This document shows positions 51,453-61,095 of a DNA stretch of 64,000 bases, in pieces (the stretch's first letter is position 1; every line of letters starts with the position of its first letter). This DNA is from Nonomuraea guangzhouensis. Lineage in GTDB: Bacteria > Actinomycetota > Actinomycetes > Streptosporangiales > Streptosporangiaceae. The notes under the pieces were generated by a model that had not been told where the DNA came from, ran no database searches, and saw nothing but the letters and a program-made list of their open reading frames with translations. The translations under genes and the position numbers were made by a program. The stretch is from assembly GCF_019396345.1 (NCBI RefSeq), contig NZ_JAHKRM010000002.1, positions 62,001 to 126,000 on the forward strand. Direction: 5' to 3'.

Positions 51453-51487
51453 ACGCCCGGAGCGAAGCGGAGGCCCTTTGAGGGCGG
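51453..51487 (+). repeat. Partial third copy of the repeat's 3' end
   Basis: ACGCCCGGAGCGAAGCGGAG and the following GCCCTTTGAGGG repeat the end of copy 1 (TCGTCCGGAGCGAAGCGGAG then GGCCTTTGAGGG). It lies about 60 bases beyond copy 2 and directly before the Nudix gene. Confidence 0.75.
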
Positions 51488-51538
51488 CACCCCGGCCACC
51501 ACGGACCGTCGCGTGACGAACCGCACTAGTCTCACCCC

Positions 51539-52039
51539 ATGGTGACGAAGAACTCGCACTGCTCCTTCTGCGGCCAGGCGTTCGCACCCGGCCAGGCGTG
51601 GCCGCGGGCCTGCGCCGGCTGCGGCAACACCGCCTACCTCAACCCGCTGCCGGTCGCGGTGCTGCTGTTGCCGGTGGACGACGGCCTGCTGGTGGTCCGC
51701 CGCGGCATCGAGCCGCACCGGGGCGAGCTCGCCCTGCCCGGCGGGTTCATCGACGTGGGCGAGAGCTGGCAGCAGGCCGCCGCCAGGGAGCTGTACGAGG
51801 AGACGGCCGTCGTCGTCGACGCGGATCGGGTCCGGCTGTTCGACGCGCACAGCGCTCCTGACGGCACGCTGCTGGTCTTCGGCCTGGCGCCACGGACCAT
51901 CTCGGCCGCCCTGCCGCCGGTCGTGCCGACGGCCGAGACCATGGAGTGGCTGGTCATAGACGGCCCGCGGGAGCTGGCATTCTCGCTGCACACCGGGGTC
52001 GTCTCCGCGTACTGGGAACAGCGCTCAGCCTTTCACTGA
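51539..52039 (+). CDS. Nudix hydrolase with N-terminal zinc ribbon
   Basis: The 166-residue protein has a four-Cys zinc ribbon (C8, C11, C26, C29) like that of NudC/NADH-pyrophosphatase relatives. The Nudix box GGFIDVGESWQQAAARELYE is followed by ETAV; the usual Gly near the end of the box is Ala. It should hydrolyse a nucleoside diphosphate derivative. TAGTCT six bases upstream of the ATG suggests a leaderless message. It stands alone and converges with the ABC operon, overlapping its last gene by 15 bases. Confidence 0.88.
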   Translation: MVTKNSHCSFCGQAFAPGQAWPRACAGCGNTAYLNPLPVAVLLLPVDDGLLVVRRGIEPHRGELALPGGFIDVGESWQQAAARELYEETAVVVDADRVRLFDAHSAPDGTLLVFGLAPRTISAALPPVVPTAETMEWLVIDGPRELAFSLHTGVVSAYWEQRSAFH

Positions 52040-52846
52040 GCCGGCGAAACTGAAGGAACCGGCGAGGTACTTGTTCACGGCGACGTAGAGGACCACGGCC
52101 GGGGCCGTGTAGATGATCGAGAAGGCGGCCAGCTCACCGTAGGCGACCTGCCCGTACTGCGAGAAGAAGGTGTAGACGGTCACCGCCGCCGGCTGCTTCT
52201 CCGGCGTGTCGAGCAGGACGAACGGGGCGAAGAAGTTCCCCCACTGGCCGACGAAGACGAAGATGGCGACGACGGCCACCCCGGGTGCCATCAACGGCCC
52301 GACGATCCTCAGCAGCGACTGCACCCAACCGGCCCCGTCGACCCAGGCCGACTCCTCCAGGCTCACCGGCACGCCGTCCATGAAGTTCTTCATCATCCAG
52401 ATGGAGAACGGCAGCGAACTGGCGGCCAGGAACAACACCATGGCCGGCACCGACCCGTACAGGTTGAACCGGAAGAACATCGAGTAGACCGGCACCATGA
52501 TCGCCGTCACCGGCAGGCCCGTGGTGAACAACAGCGTCAGCATGAAATGCCGTTTGAAACGCAGGGTGTAACGGGAGAGCGGGTAGGCGGCGAGCCCGGC
52601 GACGATCACGGTGAGGATCGCGGTGCTGCCGGAGATGAGGATCGAGTTGATGATCGGGTGGTAGATGGTCTCCCAGGTGAGCACCGCGCTGAAGTTCTTG
52701 AGCGAGAACTTGAAGGTCGGCTGCGCGGCGAGGTTGGCGTCGGGTTGCAGCGAGGCGAGGATCACCCACAGGAACGGGCCGAGGAAGGCCAGCGCGATCA
52801 CCGCGAGCGAGACGAGTGCCGCGCCACGGGCGGCCAGGCGCGTCAT
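52025..52846 (-). CDS. Sugar ABC transporter permease (MalG-type)
   Basis: The 273-residue protein has six membrane helices and the EAA loop LEESAWVDGAGWVQSLLRIVGPLM. It is the last gene of a three-gene importer operon and starts within a TGATG overlap with the preceding permease. Its 3' end overlaps the convergent Nudix gene by 15 bases. No ATPase is encoded here, so a shared MsiK-like ATPase is expected. Confidence 0.92.
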   Translation of the reverse strand: MTRLAARGAALVSLAVIALAFLGPFLWVILASLQPDANLAAQPTFKFSLKNFSAVLTWETIYHPIINSILISGSTAILTVIVAGLAAYPLSRYTLRFKRHFMLTLLFTTGLPVTAIMVPVYSMFFRFNLYGSVPAMVLFLAASSLPFSIWMMKNFMDGVPVSLEESAWVDGAGWVQSLLRIVGPLMAPGVAVVAIFVFVGQWGNFFAPFVLLDTPEKQPAAVTVYTFFSQYGQVAYGELAAFSIIYTAPAVVLYVAVNKYLAGSFSFAGSVKG

Positions 52847-53775
52847 CAGGTGTCCACCTTGATCAATCGCAGGTACACGAGGGAGAACGCCGCGCCGATG
52901 GCCAGCATCACCAGGGCCATCGCACTGCCGTAGCCGATCTCGAAGTAGCGGAACGCCTGCTCGTACATGTAGAGCGGGGTGGTCTGGCTGGCCGTGCCCG
53001 GACCACCGCCGGTGAGGGCGTAGATCAGGCCGAAGCTGGCCAGGGTCTGCAGCGTGATCAGCATGAGGTTCGACAGGATCGAGCGGCGGATCAGCGGCAG
53101 GGTGATGTGCACCAGCCGCCGCCAGGTGCTCGCCCCGTCCACCGCCGCCGCCTCCAGCAGCTCCCCCGGTACGTCCGAGAGCGCGGCCGAGTAGACGAGC
53201 ATGGAGAACGCGGTGCCGCGCCACACGTTGGCCAGGATGATCGCGATCATCGGCGCGGTGAACAGCCAGTCCTGAGAGAGGCCGAGGGCGTCGAGCGCCT
53301 CGTTGAGCGTGCCCTCCTCGGCCAGGAACGAGTACCAGCACGCCGCCGCGACCACCTCGGGCACCACCCAGGCCGCGATGACGACACCGTTGACCACGCT
53401 CCTGACCACCCTCCCCCGTCCCCGCTGGAGCAGCGCGATGATCAGGCCGAGGGTGTTCTGCCCGATGACGGCCGAGCCGATCACGAAGACGAAGGTCAGC
53501 AGGAGCGAGTTGCGGAAGTCCTCGTCGCCGAACATCTTGACGAAGTTGCCCATGCCGATGAACTGCGAGTTCACCGACGCGGCGCCGGTCAGCGTCTCGT
53601 TGGTGAAGGCGATGTAGACGCTCCACAGGATGGGCCCGACCATGAAGATCACGAACAGGATCAGGGCCGGCCCGAGCGGCAGCAGCCAGCGCAGCGTACG
53701 GCGGGCCCGCCGGCCCGGCTCCCCCTTCCCGGGGGAGCCGGCCAGCCGTGGCGGCGTCACGGAGGTGACGGTCAT
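52846..53775 (-). CDS. Sugar ABC transporter permease (MalF-type)
   Basis: The 309-residue protein has six membrane helices and the EAA loop LLEAAAVDGASTWRRLVHITLPLI. It overlaps the binding-protein gene by four bases and the second permease by one. It pairs with the latter as a CUT1-family channel. Confidence 0.92.
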   Translation of the reverse strand: MTVTSVTPPRLAGSPGKGEPGRRARRTLRWLLPLGPALILFVIFMVGPILWSVYIAFTNETLTGAASVNSQFIGMGNFVKMFGDEDFRNSLLLTFVFVIGSAVIGQNTLGLIIALLQRGRGRVVRSVVNGVVIAAWVVPEVVAAACWYSFLAEEGTLNEALDALGLSQDWLFTAPMIAIILANVWRGTAFSMLVYSAALSDVPGELLEAAAVDGASTWRRLVHITLPLIRRSILSNLMLITLQTLASFGLIYALTGGGPGTASQTTPLYMYEQAFRYFEIGYGSAMALVMLAIGAAFSLVYLRLIKVDT

Positions 53776-55136
53776 GGGCCGGAGATCACCTTGTCGGGGC
53801 CGCCGACGACGCCGGGCAGCGCGGCGGCGTAGTCCTTGGCCGCCGCGTCCGGCGCCTTGGAGCCGGTCGTCATCGCCTCCATGACCTTCTGCACCTCGGC
53901 CGAGACCTTCGGATAGACCTCGTACGCCGGGCGGTAGTGGGTGACCGAGGCGAGGTCGGTCCAGAACTTCACGCTCGGGTTGTCAGCGGAGTACTTCGGG
54001 TCGGCGGCCACGTCCTTGCGGGGGGCGAGGTCACCCGTGCCGACGGAGTACACCAGCGTGTTCTCCTTGTTGGTCGCTATGGAGATGAAGTCCCAGGCGT
54101 CCTTCTTGTCCTTGGCGTACGAGCTCATCGCCATGACCCAGCCGCCTGACATGCTGACCGCGCCGGGTGCCTCGCCGTTCTGGGTCGGCATGGGGGTCCA
54201 GCCCATCTTCTCGGTCCACTGCGGCCACGGTTTGGTGCTGGTCGGCTTCCAGGCGGCCGCCATCCAGGCTCCGTCGAGGTCGATGCCGAGCTTGCCGTTG
54301 GGGAACCAGTCCTGCCCGATCTTCTCCCCCAGCTTGGGGTTGAACGCGTCGGCCTGCTTGGGGCCGAGGTTCTCGCGGTAGATCGTGTTGATGAAGCCGA
54401 GCGAGTCGGTGAAACCCTTGCCGGAGGCGACCCACTTCTTCTGAGTGTCGTCATAGAGGGTGCCGCCGGGGGTGCCGTAGAGCAGCATCTCGAAGCCCTG
54501 CATGGTGGCGGCCTCGCCGTGCGGCTTGGTGGAGTACATGCTGAAGGGGACGACGCCGGGGACTTTCTGCTTGATGGCGCGGGCCGCGGTCAGCACGTCC
54601 GCCCAGGTCTTGGGCTGCCACGGGGTCTGGATGCCGGCCTTGGCGAAGATGTCCTTGTTGTACCAGAGCCCTCGGGTGTCGGTGCTGATCGGGACGCCGT
54701 AGATCTTGCCGTCGGGGCCCTTGGCGGCCTGCTTGACCGAGTCGGGGTACTGGGTGGCCCAGTCGGGCCAGGTCTTCAGGTAGTCGTCGAGCGGGGCCAG
54801 CTTGCCGGCGGCGACGTCGGCGTTGACCTGGAACGTGTCGTGGAGGTACACGTCCGGAGCCGATTCGGCCGAGCGGTTCAGCAGGGCGAGCTTGGTGTAG
54901 TAGACCTCGTTGTTGCCCTGGACCGCGGTGAGCTTGATCGTCACGCCCTTGTGCGCGGTCTCGTACTGCGTCTTGGCTTGTTTGAGCATCTTCTCCAGGT
55001 GCGGCCAGGAGGGTTCCACCTTGTAGAGGACCTCGATCTCCTTGGCCCCACTGCTGCTCTTGTCTTGCGTGTCCGCACCACACGCTGTAGCTGCTACCGC
55101 GACTGTCAGGATCGAGGCCACCATCGCTCGTCTCAT
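53772..55136 (-). CDS. Sugar ABC transporter substrate-binding lipoprotein
   Basis: The 454-residue protein has a signal peptide with lipobox AATAC-GAD and a family 1 extracellular solute-binding domain (IKLTAVQGNNEVYYTKLALLNR and LWYNKDIFAKAGIQTPWQPKTW). It heads a leftward operon with two permeases. The divergent ROK regulator and the symmetric repeats between the two genes indicate carbohydrate-responsive control. The ligand is unknown; an alpha- or beta-oligosaccharide is usual for the family. Confidence 0.9.
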   Translation of the reverse strand: MRRAMVASILTVAVAATACGADTQDKSSSGAKEIEVLYKVEPSWPHLEKMLKQAKTQYETAHKGVTIKLTAVQGNNEVYYTKLALLNRSAESAPDVYLHDTFQVNADVAAGKLAPLDDYLKTWPDWATQYPDSVKQAAKGPDGKIYGVPISTDTRGLWYNKDIFAKAGIQTPWQPKTWADVLTAARAIKQKVPGVVPFSMYSTKPHGEAATMQGFEMLLYGTPGGTLYDDTQKKWVASGKGFTDSLGFINTIYRENLGPKQADAFNPKLGEKIGQDWFPNGKLGIDLDGAWMAAAWKPTSTKPWPQWTEKMGWTPMPTQNGEAPGAVSMSGGWVMAMSSYAKDKKDAWDFISIATNKENTLVYSVGTGDLAPRKDVAADPKYSADNPSVKFWTDLASVTHYRPAYEVYPKVSAEVQKVMEAMTTGSKAPDAAAKDYAAALPGVVGGPDKVISGP

Positions 55137-55175
55137 CGGACTCCTATCTCGCCGATCCCCGAACGCGTTAACTGG

Positions 55176-55215
55176 GTTGACGAGACGGTAAATCTTTTTG
55201 ATTTATTAAGTCAAC
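55176..55215. promoter_or_regulatory. Nested inverted repeats between importer and ROK regulator
   Basis: GTTGAC (55176-55181) mirrors GTCAAC (55210-55215). Inside it TAAATC (55189-55194) mirrors GATTTA (55200-55205) across TTTTT. The AT-rich core resembles known ROK (Mlc/NagC-like) sites. It overlaps -35-like TTGAC(G/T) sequences on both strands, so one bound protein could shut both promoters. Confidence 0.65.
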
Positions 55216-55247
55216 GATGGAAGCCCCGAAGACACCGGGAGCCATAC

Positions 55248-56459
55248 ATGCAAATGGGGACAAATCTCCCTAAAGTGGGTCACTTTAATCGTGCGGTCGT
55301 GCTGGAGGCGATCCAGGTTTCGGACGGCATCAGCCGCGTCCAGATCGCCGGGCGGGCCGGGCTCACCGCGCAGACCGTCTCCGTCATCGTGCGCCGGCTC
55401 CTGGAGGAAGGTCTCGTCATCGAGGACGGCTCGCTCCCGTCCCGGGGCGGCAAGCCGCGCACGATCCTGCGGGTGGATCCCACCGCCGGATACGCCGTCG
55501 GCATCCACTTCGATCCGGGCGAGATCTCGTACGTGCTGGCCGACCTCGCGGGACAGCCGGTCGCCAAGCTGCACGCCGCCGTACGCCCCGGTCCGGCGCC
55601 CGACGCGGTCATCCGCCAGATGGCCCGCACGGCCCGCAGGATGCTGCGCGAGGCGGACGTGCCCGACCACAAGGTGCTGGGCATCGGCCTGGCCTGCCCC
55701 GGCCCGCTCGACGCCGACGGCATCATCAACGTCCCGCCCCGCCTGACCGGATGGGATCACGTGCCCATCAAAGGCCTGCTGGAGGAGTACGCCGGCTTCC
55801 CGGTAACCGCCGACAACGACGCCACGGCGGCGGCGATCGGCGAACGCTGGGCCGGTGTGGCCCGTGCCACGCCGAGCTTCGCCTACCTGTATCTGGGGAC
55901 CGGCATCGGTGGCGGGCTGTTCCTGGACGACCAGATCTATCGCGGGCGTTCTCTCAACGCCGGCGAGTTCGGCCACATCACGGTGGCGCCGGAGGGTCCC
56001 GACTGCTACTGCGGCAATCGTGGCTGCGTCGAGGCGGTCTGCTGCCCGAGCGCGATCGAGGAGACCGTACGGGCGTGCCTGTCCGAGGGCGCCGAGAGCA
56101 CGCTGAACGCCGAAGGGCTCGACCACGCGGCGATCTGCGCGGCGGCCGCGGTCGGCGATCCCCTGGCCGGCGCGGTCATCGGCCAGGTCGCGGCCCGGCT
56201 CGCCGACGCCGCCGTGAGCATCGTCAACATGCTCGACATCGATCTGGTGGTGCTGGGCGGGCCCGCCATGCGCGAGGTCGCGCACGTCTACCACCAGGTG
56301 GTTTCCGCGGCCGTGGCCACCCGGCCGCTGGCCCGCCGCCTGCACACGGTCCAGGTCGAGCTCTCCCCCATCGCCGTCGACGCCGCCGCGATCGGGGCCG
56401 CCTCCCTGGTCTTCCACGCCACCTACGCCCCTCGGCTCAGCACGTTGCTGAATCGGTGA
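55248..56459 (+). CDS. ROK-family regulator of the adjacent sugar importer
   Basis: The 403-residue protein has an N-terminal winged helix (SRVQIAGRAGLTAQTVSVIVRRLLEEG) and a ROK domain with TADNDATAAAIGERWAG, LGTGIGGGLFLD and the zinc motif CYCGNRGCVEA. The ATG at 55248 follows GGGAG. It is divergent from the importer operon with a symmetric operator between. It ends five bases before a convergent gene. Confidence 0.9.
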   Translation: MQMGTNLPKVGHFNRAVVLEAIQVSDGISRVQIAGRAGLTAQTVSVIVRRLLEEGLVIEDGSLPSRGGKPRTILRVDPTAGYAVGIHFDPGEISYVLADLAGQPVAKLHAAVRPGPAPDAVIRQMARTARRMLREADVPDHKVLGIGLACPGPLDADGIINVPPRLTGWDHVPIKGLLEEYAGFPVTADNDATAAAIGERWAGVARATPSFAYLYLGTGIGGGLFLDDQIYRGRSLNAGEFGHITVAPEGPDCYCGNRGCVEAVCCPSAIEETVRACLSEGAESTLNAEGLDHAAICAAAAVGDPLAGAVIGQVAARLADAAVSIVNMLDIDLVVLGGPAMREVAHVYHQVVSAAVATRPLARRLHTVQVELSPIAVDAAAIGAASLVFHATYAPRLSTLLNR

Positions 56460-56463
56460 TCTG

Positions 56464-57171
56464 CTACGGGTGTACGGTGCGTGCGCGGACGACGTGGCCG
56501 GCGCGGATCTCCACGTCGAGCAGCGCCGCGTCGTCGAGCGGGCAGCGCAGGGCGAAGGCCGTGTCGTCGAACCGTCCCGTTTGTCGCTCCCATTCGAGCC
56601 GGACCACGGCGTCGGCGGCGGACTCGGGCGACGGTACGGGGTACGGGTCCACGGGGCGGCCCCACGGCGCGCTCACGCCCTCGATCCGCGCCAGGTAGAG
56701 GCGTCGCAGCCACACCGGCGTGGCGAGTTCGGCGAGCACGGCAAGCGCCGCCGCGTCGTCCGGCACCACCACGTCAGCCCTCTCACCAAGGGCGGCCTGC
56801 GCAGACGGGTCGACGCGCAGGACCGTCCCCGTGCGGCCGTCGGGCGCCGGGACCAGTAGCCGTCCTGAAGGACGCGCCGGGTCGAGCGGGGTGATCGCGC
56901 CGGACGACACGCCCGAGGGACTGCCCGCGTCGGGGGTCGCGTCCGAAGTCGCGGAGCGTACCGCCCCGACCAACTCGCCGAGCGTGGCGCAGACCACGGT
57001 GCCCCCGGTGGGACGGACGACGAGCCAGCCGCCGGCGGTGGGTGAGACCCGTAGCCCGGGGGACGGTCGCACGCGGGTCACCGCGCGAGCCACCGCCGCA
57101 CGGGCGGCCGGCCCGGCGACCCAGGGACGTGCCCAGTCGGCGTCGCCGCGCTCACCGCATCCGCCGCACAT
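56464..57171 (-). CDS. Hypothetical protein with N-terminal CGGCG motif
   Basis: The 235-residue protein starts MCGGCGERGDADWARPWVAG, so a Cys pair (CxxC) lies at the extreme N-terminus. The remainder is soluble and Val/Ala/Pro-rich, with RCPLDDAALLDVEIRAGHVV near the end. I do not recognise the family. The CxxC could hold a metal or be redox active. It follows the SDR genes by 129 bases on the same strand and may be separately transcribed. Confidence 0.65.
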   Translation of the reverse strand: MCGGCGERGDADWARPWVAGPAARAAVARAVTRVRPSPGLRVSPTAGGWLVVRPTGGTVVCATLGELVGAVRSATSDATPDAGSPSGVSSGAITPLDPARPSGRLLVPAPDGRTGTVLRVDPSAQAALGERADVVVPDDAAALAVLAELATPVWLRRLYLARIEGVSAPWGRPVDPYPVPSPESAADAVVRLEWERQTGRFDDTAFALRCPLDDAALLDVEIRAGHVVRARTVHP

Positions 57172-57299
57172 CAGCCGTCACTCCCCGGCCCGCTCACACC
57201 GCACATCAGCTGTCCCTTCTCCTCGTCCAGCCCGCAATCCCACGGGCCCGCACTCTCCCGGGCCCGCGCTCCCCCACGCCCGCAAACCCCCGCCATCAA

Positions 57300-58028
57300 T
57301 TACGGCATGACGTCGCCCGAGTTGGGCCCGAGGGTCTGGCCGACGTAGAGGTTGCCGCCGGGGTCGCTGGCGAGCAGGACCGCCGTGGGCGCGATCTCCT
57401 CCGGGCGGCCGAAGCGGCCCAAAGGCAGTTCCGCGCGCTTGGCGGCCTTCCACTCGTCGGTGATCCCGGCGACCATCGGGGTCTCGACCGGGCCGGGCGC
57501 GATCGCGTTCACCAGTACGTTGTGCTCGGCGACCTCGAGCGCGAGCGACTTGGTGAGCCCGATCACCCCGGCCTTGGCCGCCGAGTAGTGGCTGAGCGAG
57601 CGGCCGCCCTTGATGCCGAGCTGGGAGGCGATGTTGACCACCCGCCCCCAGCGCCGCGAGACCATGTGCGGCACGACGTACCGGCAGCAGAGGAAGACCC
57701 CCGTGAGATCGACCGCGATCGTCTCCGCCCACACCCGCGGGTCCATCTCCACCAGCGGCGCCTCGGTGAGGATGCCGGCGGAGTTGACCAGGACGTCGAT
57801 CCGGCCGAACCGGTCCATCACAGTTGACACGGCCGAAGCGACGGAGCCGGGATCGCTGACGTCCACCGCCACATGCCCGGCCGCCCCGATAGAGGCGGCC
57901 GCAGCCGAGGCGTCCAGGTCCGCGAGGACGACCTCGGCGCCCTCACGGAGGTACGCCTCGGCGATCGCGCGGCCGATGCCGCTCGCGCCACCGGTGACCA
58001 GGGCGGTCCGGTGTTCCAGGGCAGGCAT
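57300..58028 (-). CDS. SDR-family oxidoreductase (FabG-like)
   Basis: The 242-residue classical SDR has TGGASGIG for cofactor, NSAG, and the catalytic Ser-Tyr-Lys in NIASQLG and HYSAAKAG. Residues VVLADLD suggest NAD preference. It is the last gene of the leftward catabolic cluster, 11 bases after a second SDR. The ATG follows CTGAGGAGGAA. Substrate is unknown; the pair may oxidise and reduce successive alcohol/ketone intermediates. Confidence 0.88.
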   Translation of the reverse strand: MPALEHRTALVTGGASGIGRAIAEAYLREGAEVVLADLDASAAAASIGAAGHVAVDVSDPGSVASAVSTVMDRFGRIDVLVNSAGILTEAPLVEMDPRVWAETIAVDLTGVFLCCRYVVPHMVSRRWGRVVNIASQLGIKGGRSLSHYSAAKAGVIGLTKSLALEVAEHNVLVNAIAPGPVETPMVAGITDEWKAAKRAELPLGRFGRPEEIAPTAVLLASDPGGNLYVGQTLGPNSGDVMP

Positions 58029-58039
58029 GGGGTTCCTCC

Positions 58040-58810
58040 TCAGGCGGGCATGCGGACGGTGAGCCCGCCGTCGACGACGATGTTCTGGCCGGTGATGTAG
58101 CCGGCCTCGGCCGAGGTGAGGAACCGGATGACGGAGGCGACCTCCTCCGGCCGTCCGACCCGGCCCCACGGGATGTCCCGCCCGGCGCGGGCCAGGCCGT
58201 CGGGGCCGAGCGAGTTCACCGGGTCGGACGACTGCGGGGTGACGATGAGGCCGGGGATGACGGCGTTGACGCGGATCTGCCGGGGGGCGAGTTCCACCGC
58301 GAGGCTCCGGCACAGCCCGAGCACCCCGGCCTTGGCGGCGGCGTAGTGGGCGTGTTCGCCCCAGCCGTACACGCCGCCCGCGATGGAGGACACCGCGACC
58401 ATCGCGCCGGCGCCGCTCATCCGGACGGCGGCGGAGCGCAGGGTGCGCAGCACGCCGGTCAGGTCGACCTGCAGCATGTCGTCCCAGGCCGCGTCGGTGA
58501 GCTCCGCCAGCGGGGCGCGGCGCAGCACGCCCGCGTTGGCCACCGCGATGTCGAGGCGGCCCCACTCGTCGACCGCGCGCTGGGCGAACGCCTCGACCTG
58601 CGCCGCGTCCCGTACGTCGACCTCGTGCACCACGCCCGTGCCGCCGGCTCGCTCGACCTGCTTGAGGGTCTCGGCGGGGTCGTGCGGGTCGCCGGGGTAG
58701 GTGCCGATGACCGTACGGACGCCGCAGGAGGCGTACGACACGGCCAGCGCGCGGCCGATGCCGCTGGCGGCGCCGGTGATGACGGCGACCCTGGAGTCGA
58801 GGGAGGTCAC
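58040..58810 (-). CDS. SDR-family oxidoreductase
   Basis: The 256-residue classical SDR has [12 protein letters not shown], the catalytic Ser in VSSIAGG and Tyr-Lys in HYAAAKAG. An insert follows the first helix ([13 protein letters not shown]). The GTG start overlaps the stop of the MFS transporter gene (GTGA), so import and oxidation are translationally linked. Confidence 0.88.
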   Translation of the reverse strand: MTSLDSRVAVITGAASGIGRALAVSYASCGVRTVIGTYPGDPHDPAETLKQVERAGGTGVVHEVDVRDAAQVEAFAQRAVDEWGRLDIAVANAGVLRRAPLAELTDAAWDDMLQVDLTGVLRTLRSAAVRMSGAGAMVAVSSIAGGVYGWGEHAHYAAAKAGVLGLCRSLAVELAPRQIRVNAVIPGLIVTPQSSDPVNSLGPDGLARAGRDIPWGRVGRPEEVASVIRFLTSAEAGYITGQNIVVDGGLTVRMPA

Positions 58811-60132
58811 AGCGCGGGCACCTTCCGCGCACCGAACATCACGAAGCCCGACAGGAACGTGCCCAGCGCGCCGACCAGCAGCGCGCCCTGGTTCCAGTCC
58901 GAGCCCGCGACGAGCATCGCCGTGATGATCGCGCCGGCCGCGATGGCGCCCGGCTGGCTGATCGCGTTGATGAACGAGGTGCCCGTGGCGCGGCAGCGGG
59001 TGTCGTAGCACTCGCCCATGTAGAACAGCATCGCCGAGTACGGCCCCACCAGGAAGAACATGCCCAGCGAGTAGAGCGCGACCACGGCGACCGTGCCGCT
59101 GGCGACGAGGAGCATGAGCGCGAAGATGACACCGGACGCCATCCAGCCGAACGCGATCACGTTGCGCCGGCCGAACCGGTCCCCGGCCCAGCCGTGGAAG
59201 ACGTACCCGAGGTAGCCGACCGCGTTGATCACGATGAACATCAGCAGCGAGTTGGTGAAGCCGACGTTCTTGCCCTGGGTGAGCACCGTCGTGCCGAGCA
59301 CGCTGAACACCTGGATGCCGAACCAGTTGACGAACCAGGCGAACCCGAGGACGAGCGTGTTGCGCAGCGCGGACCCGCGGAAGATCTCCTTGAACGGAGC
59401 CGCCTGGCTCTCGGACACGCCGTACTCGCGGGCGAGAGCGGCCGCCTCCTCCACACGGAACTCCTTGCGCAGCCGGTCGATCTTCTGCTGCAGCTCGAAC
59501 TGGGGCGTCTCGCGCAGGCCGCGCCGCAGGAGCGCGATCACGATGGCGGGGAACGTCGCCAGCAGGAAGCAGCCCCGCCAGCCGACCAGCGGGAGGAAGA
59601 CGGCGATGAACGCCGCGGCCAGCAGCACGCCGAGCGGCCAGCCGCCCTGGACCAGGCTGTAGATCAGCCCGCGGCGCTTCTTGATCTTCTCGTCCTCGGT
59701 GACGGCGTAGATCTCGTTGAGGTACGTCGCGTTGACCGACTGCTCGGCGAGCCCGAGCCCGCCGATGGACCGGACGCCGACCAGGTAGGCGGCGTTCATC
59801 GTGGCGGCCGACACCGCGGAGGCCAGTGCGGTGCCCGACACGGTGAGGATCATGCCTTTGCGGCGGCCCAGCCGGTCGACCAGCGGCCCCACCCCGAGGA
59901 CGACGACCGCGGTCCCCACCGAGATCAGCGTGGAGATCAGGGACGCCTCCGCCTGGGTCCACTTGAACTGGCCGGAGATCTCCGGCAGCAGCGTGCCGAA
60001 CATGATGTAGTCGTATACCGCGAAGATCCAGGCGAACAGCGCGATCACGGTGGCCTTGCGCGTCTGCCGTACCCCGACGCGAGGGAAGGGCCGGGTGCCG
60101 GTTTCCGGGACGCCCGAAGAGGTCGTTGTCAT
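58807..60132 (-). CDS. MFS transporter (metabolite:H+ symporter-like)
   Basis: The 441-residue protein has twelve membrane helices and the MFS loop motif [12 protein letters not shown], with a second copy [12 protein letters not shown] after helix 7. The central loop is charged ([20 protein letters not shown]). It most resembles organic-acid/aromatic-acid symporters. The ATG at 60132 is preceded by AAAGG; an upstream start at 60183 would add a non-membrane extension. It probably imports the cluster's substrate. Confidence 0.88.
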   Translation of the reverse strand: MTTTSSGVPETGTRPFPRVGVRQTRKATVIALFAWIFAVYDYIMFGTLLPEISGQFKWTQAEASLISTLISVGTAVVVLGVGPLVDRLGRRKGMILTVSGTALASAVSAATMNAAYLVGVRSIGGLGLAEQSVNATYLNEIYAVTEDEKIKKRRGLIYSLVQGGWPLGVLLAAAFIAVFLPLVGWRGCFLLATFPAIVIALLRRGLRETPQFELQQKIDRLRKEFRVEEAAALAREYGVSESQAAPFKEIFRGSALRNTLVLGFAWFVNWFGIQVFSVLGTTVLTQGKNVGFTNSLLMFIVINAVGYLGYVFHGWAGDRFGRRNVIAFGWMASGVIFALMLLVASGTVAVVALYSLGMFFLVGPYSAMLFYMGECYDTRCRATGTSFINAISQPGAIAAGAIITAMLVAGSDWNQGALLVGALGTFLSGFVMFGARKVPAL

Positions 60133-60213
60133 GGAGATGGCCTTTCGGAGAAAGAGATCGGGGGGTGTTCGCGCGTGCGTCATCGCCGGACCGGCATGAA
60201 CGGCGCGGGGCCG

Positions 60214-61095
60214 TTATCGGGGTGAGCGGGCCTTGAAGTCGTCGGCGATCTCGTCGAAGGTGGCCCAGCGCACACCCTCGTGGCCGTTGATGTACTCGAT
60301 GAGCCGCTCGTGCATGAGCAGGCTCTGCGGCCGGCCCGAGACGTCGGGGTGGATGGTCATGGTGAAGACCGCGTAGTCCGATTCGCGGTACACCCAGTCG
60401 AACTGGTCCCGCCACATCTCTTCGAGGTGGCGCGGGTTGACGAAGCCGTGGCTGTTCGGGCTGGCCTTGACGAACATCATCGGCGGGAGGTCGTCGAGGT
60501 ACCAGTTCGCGGGGATCTCCACCAGGTCGGTCTCCTGACCACGCTCCAGCGGCTTCATCCACTCGGCCGCCGGGCGGGAGTAGTCGATCTTCGTCCAGGA
60601 GTCACCGACCCGGACGTAGTACGGGGTGAAGTCGTTGTGCATGAGCGAGTGGTCGTACTTGATGCCCCGCTCCAGCAGGAGTTCGTTGGTGACGGGCGAG
60701 AACTCCCACCACGGGGCGACATATCCGGTCGGCCTGCTGCCGGAGTACTTCTCGACCAGGTCGATGCAGTGGTCGAGGATCGCGCTCTCCTGGTCGCGGC
60801 TCATCGCGATCGGGTTCTCGTGCGAGTAGCCGTGCACGCCGACCTCGTGACCGCCGGCCACGACCATGCGGGTCTGGTCGGGGAAGGTCTCGATGGAGTG
60901 GCCGGGGATGAACCAGGTGGTCCGCAGGTCGTACTTCTCGAACAGGCGGAGCAGCCGCGGGACGCCGACCTCGCCGGCGAACAGCCCGCGCGAGATGTCG
61001 CACGGTGAGTCCTCCCCGCCGTACGAGCCCAGCCAGCCCGCGACGGCGTCGACGTCCACGCCGTACGCGACGAGAATCTCCTTGGGCATGGTCAC
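60214..61095 (-). CDS. Cyclic-imidase/HpPgdA-like polysaccharide-deacetylase-family enzyme
   Basis: The 293-residue protein is very close in pattern to the atypical NodB-fold enzymes HP0310 (HpPgdA) of Helicobacter and the cyclic imide hydrolases. It has [65 protein letters not shown] and [12 protein letters not shown]. The metal triad would be D14, H88 and H92. There is no signal peptide, which argues against peptidoglycan deacetylation. Overlap with the asparaginase gene (GTGA) suggests ring opening of a cyclic imide followed by amide hydrolysis. ATG 61089 is an alternative start. Confidence 0.85.
   Translation of the reverse strand: MTMPKEILVAYGVDVDAVAGWLGSYGGEDSPCDISRGLFAGEVGVPRLLRLFEKYDLRTTWFIPGHSIETFPDQTRMVVAGGHEVGVHGYSHENPIAMSRDQESAILDHCIDLVEKYSGSRPTGYVAPWWEFSPVTNELLLERGIKYDHSLMHNDFTPYYVRVGDSWTKIDYSRPAAEWMKPLERGQETDLVEIPANWYLDDLPPMMFVKASPNSHGFVNPRHLEEMWRDQFDWVYRESDYAVFTMTIHPDVSGRPQSLLMHERLIEYINGHEGVRWATFDEIADDFKARSPR

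Noticed and set aside
53303..53617. Rightward frames antisense to the ABC permease genes
   Set aside because: They lack starts with ribosome-binding sites and are fully explained as shadows of overlapping, well-conserved transporter genes.
58346..60225. Long rightward frames opposite the SDR and MFS genes
   Set aside because: Composition is His/Arg/Gln-rich shadow sequence; the leftward genes have complete family motifs.
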